This document shows positions 1-5,053 of a DNA stretch of 5,196 bases, piece after piece. The notes below the pieces were generated by a model. That model was not told where the DNA came from. It was given only the letters and a program-made list of their open reading frames with translations, and did not search any database. The stretch's first letter is position 1. The number at the start of each line of letters is the position of its first letter. The position numbers and the translations under genes were made by a program. The stretch is from CAZEER01 sp964511215 (GTDB taxonomy: Bacteria > Fidelibacterota > Marinisomatia > Marinisomatales > UBA1611), in contig CAZEER010000106.1 of the NCBI GenBank assembly GCA_964511215.1, positions 1 through 5,196 on the forward strand. The letters are read 5' to 3'.

Positions 1-1028
1 GCTATTTCATCAATTATGCTATAATTTAAGGCAAATGAATGTTCAAATATATCGTTCCCAAATACATCACTGTGAGCTCCAATAACAAGATCATATTCAG
101 GGAATACAGCTATTATCTGTCCACCCAGACCTTGTGCCGCATAAATAGAACCGTCCTCATTTGGTAACCACCACAGGTATCCATAATAATTTAAGGCACC
201 GTATTCTTCTTCCTCTCCAGTATTTACTTGTGATTGAGTTGCGCGCTCTATCCACTCGGTGGAGAGTATTTGGTTGTCACCCGAGTAACCATTCTGGAGA
301 TACAATTGACCTAATTTTACCATTTCTCGAAGAGTAAGATGAAGCATGGCTGAACCATCATTGATATCAAGGTAACCTGCTTCCCAGGTTGGATTATTTA
401 TCCCAAGATAAGGGAATAAGTATATATCTGCAAACTCCGAAGGTGTCATTTCTGAACCATAATACAAAGCGTGTGCATTTAGATGACATGCACTATTATT
501 GTACAAAAAAGTTCCTGGGGCACTGTGATTCATGGATAATAAAGTTTCAGTTGAATTGAGCGACCACCACTGTGATGGATCAAAAAAGAATGTGAAGGGA
601 TCTGTCGGGATAAACTGATCTATATAACCTGATGACATCGAAAGAATATTATGCAATGTAAGTGTATCTAAAAAACTAATGTCATAGTCAGGAAAAAAGT
701 GAGATGCAGTAGAATCAGGGTCATTTAACATACCCATGTCAACTGCCTGACCTACCAATGTAGACATATAACTTTTCGTTACTGACCAAACATTTATTGC
801 ATTATTCTCATTACTATTATAATAGTTTTCAGAGACAATTTTACCTTTATGAATCACAATGAAACCAAGAGTATTTGGTAGTGTTGCAATTTGAGTAGCA
901 ATAGCACTTTCCAGATCTTCGGATAGTGAGAATTCCGAATTAATATTCCAATCTTGACTTAAGTCAACACCTTGTGAATAAATATTTTGAAAAAATAGTA
1001 TTGCTAATATTATTTTTTTTATAAACAT
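1..1028 (-). CDS. Exported serine hydrolase, beta-lactamase/PBP fold (3' end beyond window)
   Basis: This reads as a periplasmic or secreted active-site-serine hydrolase of the class-C beta-lactamase/esterase superfamily (Pfam Beta-lactamase). Starting at the ATG at 1028-1026 there are 342 complete codons with no stop before the window edge. Residues 1-18 form a signal peptide (MFIKKIILAILFFQNIYS). The catalytic SxxK motif is S82-V-T-K85, in the typical setting WSVTKSYMSTLVG. The family segment LTLHNILSMSSGYID follows at about 123-137. The YxN motif is Y176-N-N178. The third-motif equivalent is GLGGQ at 300-304, preceded by YAA; this form resembles esterase/6-aminohexanoate-dimer-hydrolase relatives rather than the KTG of true beta-lactamases. 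A CAGGAAA about 7 bases ahead of the ATG can serve as ribosome binding site. The gene follows the 1108-1596 gene after 79 bases. Substrate cannot be told; an esterase, amidase or D-amino-peptidase is likelier than an antibiotic-resistance enzyme. Confidence 0.92.
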   Translation of the reverse strand, partial: MFIKKIILAILFFQNIYSQGVDLSQDWNINSEFSLSEDLESAIATQIATLPNTLGFIVIHKGKIVSENYYNSNENNAINVWSVTKSYMSTLVGQAVDMGMLNDPDSTASHFFPDYDISFLDTLTLHNILSMSSGYIDQFIPTDPFTFFFDPSQWWSLNSTETLLSMNHSAPGTFLYNNSACHLNAHALYYGSEMTPSEFADIYLFPYLGINNPTWEAGYLDINDGSAMLHLTLREMVKLGQLYLQNGYSGDNQILSTEWIERATQSQVNTGEEEEYGALNYYGYLWWLPNEDGSIYAAQGLGGQIIAVFPEYDLVIGAHSDVFGNDIFEHSFALNYSIIDEI

Positions 1029-1060
1029 TACTTATTTCCTGTTTTAGTAGGGTTATCCGA

Positions 1061-1088
1061 AATTATCTATCATCATATAAATGTGGGA
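1061..1088 (-). repeat. Decayed copy D of the intergenic terminator/TAGRTT element
   Basis: Read on the minus strand, this gap holds the left hairpin arm and loop of the element (TCCCACATT, about 1088-1080) followed shortly by GATGATAGATAATTTC (1076-1061). The latter matches GATGATGGGTAGATTTTC of the copy at 3877-3923 with one gap and a few changes. The right hairpin arm and the T-tract are missing, so it should not terminate. It sits in the same kind of place as the intact copies, between two minus-strand genes. The similarity is short and could be chance. Confidence 0.35.
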
Positions 1089-1107
1089 TCTAGTTAAAAA
1101 TAATAGT

Positions 1108-1596
1108 TTAGTCCATAATTTTTAAACGAAGATTTTCATTATACTGATCTGCTATATTTTTTGCTGAATCATATGGCATAATTGGCTCTGCAGTAATCCT
1201 ATGAGCCTTGAACATTAACCATTGACTAATAATCATAGGGCCTAGACCAAGGTATACACCCCATTTCCCAGTCGCTGGGGTAAGAATCAAGACTCCTCCA
1301 GTTACAGATGATACCGTTGCCATAGTCATATTTTTAATTATAATTTTTTCGTTTTGAGAAATTAATCTTTGTCCTTCATTGGAGTTTGTAATAATAAAAA
1401 ACTCTTTTGCACTTATTTTTTTCTTCCCGCCAATAGTTGGATACCAACCATTAACTTTCCTAAATAACCTCCAATTGAATTTAGAATATTCAATAATAGA
1501 TAACTTGTTTTTATCATAGTATCTGGCCGTTTTTTGATTAGAGCTCTGGCCGAATGCTAAATAAATAAACAACAGTAATGATAAATATCTATGCAT
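1108..1596 (-). CDS. Hypothetical exported protein with Gly-rich membrane hairpin, 162 aa
   Basis: I do not recognise this family. Residues 1-16 look like a signal peptide (MHRYLSLLLFIYLAFG), so the protein should enter the envelope. Residues about 40-70 are basic and aromatic and hold WYPTIGGKKKISAKEFF. Two hydrophobic stretches follow, about 91-109 (rich in Gly, Ser, Thr, Val) and 112-130 (GVYLGLGPMIISQWLMF), separated by TGKWG; they look like a membrane hairpin. The hydrophilic tail contains YDSAKNIADQYNENLRL, a likely helix. The ATG start is supported by GTAGG seven bases upstream and by the signal peptide beginning there. Terminator copy C lies just upstream, so the gene probably has its own promoter. 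The first codons resemble a stub at 5020 on the same strand. No function can be assigned. Confidence 0.8.
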   Translation of the reverse strand: MHRYLSLLLFIYLAFGQSSNQKTARYYDKNKLSIIEYSKFNWRLFRKVNGWYPTIGGKKKISAKEFFIITNSNEGQRLISQNEKIIIKNMTMATVSSVTGGVLILTPATGKWGVYLGLGPMIISQWLMFKAHRITAEPIMPYDSAKNIADQYNENLRLKIMD

Positions 1597-1599
1597 ATT

Positions 1600-1623
1600 A
1601 AAACCTACTTATCTTTTCACAAA
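1600..1623 (-). promoter_or_regulatory. TTTG-N12-TAGGTTTT box, copy C, ahead of the 1596 start
   Basis: On the minus strand TTTG (1623-1620) is followed by exactly 12 bases and then TAGGTTTT (1607-1600), four bases before the ATG at 1596. The same spacing recurs at 3877-3900 and 4308-4331. The box directly follows the terminator T-tract. It could be a promoter of the TTG / TAnnTTTG type known in Bacteroidota, though the spacing is shorter than usual. TAGG may also act as the ribosome binding site here. Confidence 0.35.
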
Positions 1624-1646
1624 TAAAAAATCTCACAAATGTAGAG
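1620..1646 (-). terminator. Imperfect intrinsic terminator, copy C
   Basis: On the minus strand the arms CTC(T)ACA and TGTGAG, with one bulged T, can form a weak stem. They are followed by six T (1630-1625) and ATTTG. The loop region ACATTTGTG matches ACATTCGTG of the copies at 3901 and 4332, so it is probably a decayed version of the same terminator. It lies about 120 bases past the stop of the epimerase-like gene (1766) and would end that transcript. Confidence 0.5.
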
Positions 1647-1765
1647 CTTTATTTAATATTACAGGAATGAAAGCAGATAGGAAATGGCTTAAAGAACTAA
1701 CTCATTACAATGGAGAGTAAATCTCTCGTCCACTATTTTGGGGAAGGAAAAAATATATAAGTCCC

Positions 1766-3007
1766 TTAGTCATTATAATCGGCTTCCATAAGCTGCTGCA
1801 TGTCATAAAAATATTGTTCTCCAGTTATAGCATATAAATATCCTAATTGTCTTTTATGGATTCTATGATATGTTGGATTTTGAACCTGATGGGTAAGACA
1901 ATAATAACTCTGTTCCCCTTCAACTCTGAAGTACTCAATGTATTTTTGGATAGTTGTTATTGATATTTTTAGGAGGTCTAGACACTGTTGATCTAATGTT
2001 TCTTGATAATAATCGTATAATCCATATATTGCAAAAATCATTCCATTCAATGTCTTATTTGGCTGTCCACTATCTGGATATTCTTCAAACCAAAGATAAT
2101 TTTCCCCATCTATTCCTGATATCCATGGACTCCCATTTTGCATTAATTTAAAATAGCTGTTGAAAATTTTTTCTGCACTCTGGAGGTAGAGATTGTCCTC
2201 GCTTGCTGAATAATACTTTAAAAAGGCGGACAGAGCTTGTCCTTGCGCCATCCCAGAATACCAAGGGGCTACCATTAATTCATTATCATCTGAATGAAGA
2301 CTGAAGTCAAATGGGTACGGAAAGAAAATAGAGTTTTCGGTACTATAAGCGATTTCCAAAAGACGATCAAGGAGTAGCTTCGCCCTATCTAAAAGATGAT
2401 GATTTTCAGTATCAAAACTATAAGAGTTCATTAAATGTAAAACAATTTGGGCTAGACGTACAGGATGGTTGTAATTGGTCCCATCTTTGGAATAAACAGG
2501 AATACCGAGAGAATCTACAGGATATAGTTCTTCAATCTCTTCAATTGTGAAAGGTGGAAGGCGATAGTATGGATGTGCATCATTATCAAGAGTATTTATT
2601 GTATAATCAATTTTATTACAGTTTAAAATATCATTGTAAATATACCAATTATGGGAGGAAGTTATATTACTTGAATGGGAATCGGATTCAAGTATACTAC
2701 TTAGATATATTTGATAATATTTCTTTTCATTAAGTTCAAGACTAGTTTGATTTTCGATATAGGTTACAGAGTCAGGATCTTCGAAAGAAGCCAATAACTG
2801 CTTTTCACTCATGTTTGCATTTGATGAGACGTATAATTGGTAATTAGTAAAATCTGGTCCATCATACTTTGACCAGTAAATACGAAACTTACCATTCTCG
2901 TAAACTGTTGGGAAAATATTAACGTCATCATAAATGGGGTTAGGCTCCTCATTGCACCCCAAAATAACCAACCCAATCAACAATATAGATAATAAATATT
3001 TTTTGAT
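1766..3007 (-). CDS. Lipoprotein: FnIII-like domain plus D-glucuronyl C5-epimerase-like domain
   Basis: Counting from the first internal TTG (2983), the product has 405 residues. The signal peptide only becomes complete if reading starts at ATC 3007 (413 aa): KKYLLSILLIGLVILGC, with a lipobox ending at C10 (C18 in the longer form). AAGGAG at 3019-3014 is 6 bases from that ATC but 30 from the TTG. TTG-form residues about 22-115 look like a fibronectin-III fold (FRIYWSKYDGPDFTNYQLYV). Residues about 170-395 carry the signature of the D-glucuronyl C5-epimerase C-terminal domain: HPVRLAQ at 173-179, PWYSGMAQGQALSAF at 240-254, WFEEYP at 298-303, LNG at 312-314, GLYDYY at 321-326, and YHRIHKRQL at 372-380, matching YHTTHINQL of animal GLCE. 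That family flips D-glucuronate to L-iduronate in polysaccharide chains; the true substrate here is unknown. It is probably lipid-anchored on an envelope membrane. No other polysaccharide gene is visible nearby. Confidence 0.88.
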   Translation of the reverse strand: MKKYLLSILLIGLVILGCNEEPNPIYDDVNIFPTVYENGKFRIYWSKYDGPDFTNYQLYVSSNANMSEKQLLASFEDPDSVTYIENQTSLELNEKKYYQIYLSSILESDSHSSNITSSHNWYIYNDILNCNKIDYTINTLDNDAHPYYRLPPFTIEEIEELYPVDSLGIPVYSKDGTNYNHPVRLAQIVLHLMNSYSFDTENHHLLDRAKLLLDRLLEIAYSTENSIFFPYPFDFSLHSDDNELMVAPWYSGMAQGQALSAFLKYYSASEDNLYLQSAEKIFNSYFKLMQNGSPWISGIDGENYLWFEEYPDSGQPNKTLNGMIFAIYGLYDYYQETLDQQCLDLLKISITTIQKYIEYFRVEGEQSYYCLTHQVQNPTYHRIHKRQLGYLYAITGEQYFYDMQQLMEADYND

Positions 3008-3010
3008 AAT

Positions 3011-3019
3011 CTTCTCCTT
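3011..3019 (-). promoter_or_regulatory. Strong Shine-Dalgarno (AAGGAGAAG) that decides the start of the lipoprotein gene
   Basis: The minus strand reads TAAGGAGAAG-ATT-ATC-AAA-AAA. The AAGGAG core is 6 bases from ATC (3007-3005) and 3 bases from ATT (3010-3008), and 30 from the first conventional start, TTG 2983. An in-frame TAG lies just upstream at 3028-3026, and no ATG, GTG or TTG occurs between it and 2983. This places initiation at ATC or ATT, or else points to a changed or misread ATG. Confidence 0.65.
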
Positions 3020-3105
3020 ACCAGTCTATCCTTAATACCACAAAAATAGGCCTGAATTATTTTTTTATCCCTGACTTTTTTAAACTACTAATAAAATAAA
3101 TAAGA

Positions 3106-3870
3106 TTATATTAAAAATAAAGTGGGAATAAAGACATATCCAACCAGAACAGAAATCGCAAATAATATAAAGCTTGATAGAACGATGAAAGCTTTAACAA
3201 TAGTCTTTGCATATGAGTCTTCATATAAATTTTTCATCATAATAATAAGATAAATAATTAAGGGAATTATTGATATAATATCGATTAAATCAGAATAGGT
3301 TTCAAATAGCAACATAAATGCCGAAGACACTGTATGCAAACAATATTCAAATGAACAAAAGTGTAACCATACAATTATATGGTGTAAGTACAATAGCCCA
3401 CGATTTCTATATAGCCAACTTAAAATAAAAGTTAAAAAAGGAGTGGCAATAAGTGTCGCATATTTCTCTAAAGAAATGACCATTGTTTTTAATCTAGCAT
3501 CAATGGCTTCTAAATAAACTTTTTTTTGATTAGCGGTTGGTTGATCATCTTTATAAAAAAATGTTTCTGATTCGTCAAATAAAAATGGTACCATAATAAA
3601 ATATATGAAGCTTGTAATAATAATAAGTCTCATTGGAGAAATGTATCTCTTTCTTTTTCCTAACCAATATTCCTTTGTCAAGAATCCTGGCTTAAATAAA
3701 AGATATTTTAATGTAAGAAATACTCTTGAGTCTAATTCAAAAACATCCTTGAAAAAATCCTTAATGATTATTTTAAGCTCCAGAACCTCTACATTTTTCT
3801 GACCACAATTAGAACAATATTGTTTATCTAATTTATAATTGCAGTTTTTACATATTTCTAATCTATTCAT
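3106..3870 (-). CDS. DUF3667-type zinc-ribbon membrane protein, 254 aa
   Basis: The N-terminus is a short zinc ribbon with two Cys pairs, C7-xx-C10 and C19-xx-C22 (CKNCNYKLDKQYCSNCGQ). It is followed by a conserved-looking segment at about 31-80 with FxDVFELDSRVFLTLKYLL, then KPGFLTKEYWLGKRKRYISP, then the first membrane helix. This order, including the PG...Y..GKR..Y..P stretch, is that of DUF3667 proteins, which are common in Bacteroidota and have no known biochemical role. Hydrophobic segments lie at about 81-98, 137-153, 161-189, 193-212 and 224-250, so it is probably an inner-membrane protein with four or five helices and a cytoplasmic ribbon. The ATG at 3870 starts directly before the ribbon. 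There is no clear Shine-Dalgarno. Terminator copy A lies only 31 bases upstream, so its promoter must be within or overlapping that short stretch. Confidence 0.82.
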   Translation of the reverse strand: MNRLEICKNCNYKLDKQYCSNCGQKNVEVLELKIIIKDFFKDVFELDSRVFLTLKYLLFKPGFLTKEYWLGKRKRYISPMRLIIITSFIYFIMVPFLFDESETFFYKDDQPTANQKKVYLEAIDARLKTMVISLEKYATLIATPFLTFILSWLYRNRGLLYLHHIIVWLHFCSFEYCLHTVSSAFMLLFETYSDLIDIISIIPLIIYLIIMMKNLYEDSYAKTIVKAFIVLSSFILFAISVLVGYVFIPTLFLI

Positions 3871-3876
3871 ATATTG

Positions 3877-3900
3877 AAAATCTACCCATCATCGCACAAA
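3877..3900 (-). promoter_or_regulatory. TTTG-N12-TAGATTTT box, copy A, ahead of the 3870 start
   Basis: On the minus strand TTTG (3900-3897), 12 bases containing GATGATGGG, then TAGATTTT (3884-3877), six bases before the ATG at 3870. Because a terminator ends at 3901, this short interval is the only room for a separate promoter of the DUF3667-type gene. TAGATTTT is close to the Bacteroidota -7 element TAnnTTTG. If it is one, the mRNA would be leaderless or nearly so. Confidence 0.4.
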
Positions 3901-3923
3901 CAAAAACCCCACGAATGTGGGGT
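3901..3923 (-). terminator. Intrinsic terminator of the SEC-C gene, copy A
   Basis: On the minus strand a perfect 7-bp stem, ACCCCAC / GTGGGGT, with loop ATTC (3923-3906), is followed by a run of T (3906-3902). It begins 18 bases after the stop of the 3941-4261 gene, in the right orientation to end its transcript. Confidence 0.88.
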
Positions 3924-3940
3924 CTGAATGAAAATGTTTT

Positions 3941-4261
3941 TTAGTTTTTATCATGCCAATGATTATGCTCAGGCGACCAAACCTTACCGGGTGGCGCTGG
4001 TTCTGTAGGTGACGATAATTTATTTTTTGCCTGAGGTATTAAAGGGGTCGATATAATATTATTATTAATATTAATATTATTATTACTACCAGTTGGATCT
4101 GATTCAAATAGGAGATACCAAAATAATCCTAATATTATAATTAAAATGAGTATCCAAAACTGCAAAGATTTAATATTATCTTGCCCATGACAAACTTTAT
4201 ATTTCTTTCCGCTTCCACAGTGGCAAGAATCGTTTCGTCCAAGTTTTTTATTCAAATCCAA
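3941..4261 (-). CDS. Small SEC-C-motif membrane protein with His-rich tail, 106 aa
   Basis: Residues 8-26 are a SEC-C zinc-binding motif (GRNDSCHCGSGKKYKVCHG); C13, C15, C24 and H25 are the expected zinc ligands. The motif is known from the SecA C-terminus, where it binds SecB and ribosomes, but it also occurs in many unrelated small proteins. One membrane helix follows at about 33-52. Next come an Asn/Ile low-complexity linker (about 59-70) and a Pro-rich stretch. The protein ends in PPGKVWSPEHNHWHDKN, with H99, H101 and H103. Likely topology is zinc motif in the cytoplasm and tail outside. No ATG is available: the chosen start is TTG 4261-4259 (a second TTG lies at 4255-4253), the frame is open upstream to a TGA at 4306, and no good Shine-Dalgarno is visible. 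Function unknown. Confidence 0.82.
   Translation of the reverse strand: MDLNKKLGRNDSCHCGSGKKYKVCHGQDNIKSLQFWILILIIILGLFWYLLFESDPTGSNNNININNNIISTPLIPQAKNKLSSPTEPAPPGKVWSPEHNHWHDKN
4051..4090. repeat. AT-only trinucleotide-like low-complexity tract
   Basis: About 35 bases made almost only of ATT/AAT/ATA units inside the SEC-C gene. On the coding strand they give AAT and ATT codons and produce the Asn-Ile linker NNNININNNII at about residues 60-70. Such a tract can gain or lose triplets by slippage and change linker length without shifting the frame. Confidence 0.7.
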
Positions 4262-4307
4262 TCTCTGAAATAGTTCACAATTTGTTTTTATTAGTTTTTG
4301 TATTCAC

Positions 4308-4331
4308 CTAATCTACCCATTATCCAACAAA
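4308..4331 (-). promoter_or_regulatory. TTTG-N12-TAGATTAG box, copy B, ahead of the SEC-C gene
   Basis: On the minus strand TTTG (4331-4328), 12 bases containing GGATAATGGG, then TAGATTAG (4315-4308). Spacing equals that in copies A and C. Here the box is 46 bases from the TTG start, leaving room for a leader. GATAAT within the 12 bases could instead be a sigma-70 -10 box, but then the -35 position falls in the terminator hairpin. Confidence 0.38.
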
Positions 4332-4353
4332 CAAAAAAACCCACGAATGTGGG
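4332..4353 (-). terminator. Minus-strand intrinsic terminator, copy B, without an intact upstream gene
   Basis: On the minus strand a 5-bp stem CCCAC / GTGGG with loop ATTC (4353-4340) is followed by seven T (4339-4333). It can only stop leftward transcription. The next gene to the right is on the plus strand, so no complete minus-strand gene now ends here. On the plus strand it has no T-tract after the stem. Confidence 0.78.
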
Positions 4354-4423
4354 GCATATTTGGACTTAATAATTTTCAAGATAAATTTTATATTCGTTCC
4401 AACTTTCCTTAAACAAATCTATT

Positions 4424-4975
4424 TTGATAAAATATAAAATATTCTTCACATTTATGCTTATGGTATCCATCATTTTTGGAAAGTCAAGGAGTGAGAGTCT
4501 TATTTTAGAAATGGATGGTAAAGAAGCAGTTATACCATTTGGAGAAAATATAGTAATATGCTACGATGACAGTTCAATAGTTTGTATTATAGGAGAGTTA
4601 TTAAATGTAACAAAAGGAAAAGTTATAATAAGACAAGAAATAACTAATTATGATATCAGAATTCCTTTAAATGAAGTAACAAAAATAAATACAAATAATA
4701 CTCCTAGTTTTAAAAGCTTTTCCAAAGGGTTTTCAAAAGGTTGTTTGATTGGAGGAGGAATTATTGGATTCCCTATGTCTCTAATGTCCGTACAATTTTA
4801 CTCCGATGGTAATTTTTCCGAAGCACGTTGGAGAATGATTTTTGCAGGTTTCTATGGATCTATAGGAGCAACTGTGGGTGGAGTTATTTGTGGTTTAATT
4901 AATTATAATAAAGATATCTCCAACCTTAATGAATACATTATAGGCAATGATAATTGGAAAATCATAATTAAATAG
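4424..4975 (+). CDS. Hypothetical exported protein with two glycine-rich membrane segments, 183 aa
   Basis: This is the only plus-strand gene in the window, and I do not recognise it. Residues 1-20 look like a signal peptide with a basic start (MIKYKIFFTFMLMVSIIFGK). Residues about 24-90 are beta-rich: a strand SLILEM, then IVICYDDSSIVCIIGELLNVTKGKVIIRQ and IRIPLNEVTKI, the layout of a small beta-barrel with an IGEL turn. Two glycine-rich hydrophobic segments follow, about 102-124 (KGFSKGCLIGGGIIGFPMSL) and 138-159 (MIFAGFYGSIGATVGGVICG), like glycine-zipper hairpins. I recall the pattern of a small beta domain followed by a Gly zipper from other uncharacterised envelope proteins. The start is TTG 4424; the frame is open upstream to a TAA at 4382, no Shine-Dalgarno is visible, and the first internal ATG (4454) would lose the basic n-region. 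It converges with the 5054-5196 gene, with no clear terminator between. Confidence 0.75.
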   Translation: MIKYKIFFTFMLMVSIIFGKSRSESLILEMDGKEAVIPFGENIVICYDDSSIVCIIGELLNVTKGKVIIRQEITNYDIRIPLNEVTKINTNNTPSFKSFSKGFSKGCLIGGGIIGFPMSLMSVQFYSDGNFSEARWRMIFAGFYGSIGATVGGVICGLINYNKDISNLNEYIIGNDNWKIIIK

Positions 4976-4978
4976 TTT

Positions 4979-5020
4979 CCGATCCACCAGAATAAAGAAT
5001 AATGATAAATATTTAGGCAT
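4979..5020 (-). pseudogene. Possible beheaded start of a secreted-protein gene
   Basis: On the minus strand the ATG at 5020-5018 opens MPKYLSLFFILV and then runs into DRKLFNYDF, which is antisense to the end of the plus-strand gene. The first codons look like a signal peptide that breaks off near 4985. The plus-strand bases at 5001-5022 match those at 1577-1598, the start of the 162-aa protein (MHRYLSLLL), at 20 of 22 positions and in the same orientation. It may be the remnant of a related gene, but the match is short and AT-rich. Confidence 0.3.
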
Positions 5021-5053
5021 ATCTTATTATTTAGTGAATTTGTTCAAGTGTTC

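Noticed and set aside
1074..1103. Sigma-70-like promoter for the serine hydrolase (TATGAT with TTTTAA 16 bases upstream, minus strand)
   Set aside because: The -10 is good, but the -35 is poor and AT-rich sequence gives such matches easily.
1667..1720. A 17-codon plus-strand frame, MKADRKWLKELTHYNGE
   Set aside because: It looks protein-like, but AGGA touches the ATG with no spacing, it is very short, and its upstream part overlaps terminator copy C. It could be a gene remnant; not enough to call.
1713..1727. Palindrome GAGAG-TAAAT-CTCTC as a terminator of the epimerase-like gene
   Set aside because: The stem is only 5 bp and is followed by no T-run on either strand.
1954..2151. A 65-codon plus-strand open frame
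   Set aside because: It lies wholly inside and antisense to the epimerase-like domain, whose conserved motifs account for the sequence.
3605..3802. A 65-codon plus-strand open frame
   Set aside because: It is antisense to the DUF3667-type gene, and its composition follows from that gene.
4322..4328. GTTGGAT (minus strand) as an integron attC core, given single genes each with a hairpin
   Set aside because: It fits GTTRRRY only in this one copy; copies A and C lack it, no matching RYYYAAC partner is present, and the hairpins are ordinary terminators.
4360..4994. Phase-variable invertible segment carrying the plus-strand gene
   Set aside because: The two signal-peptide starts at its borders look alike in protein terms (M-x-KY, FF), but I could find no matching inverted repeats in the DNA at the two ends.
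4985..5028. AT-rich inverted repeat AATAAT...ATTATT as a terminator for the 5054-5196 gene
   Set aside because: The arms pair only with weak A-T pairs and bulges and there is no T-run after them.
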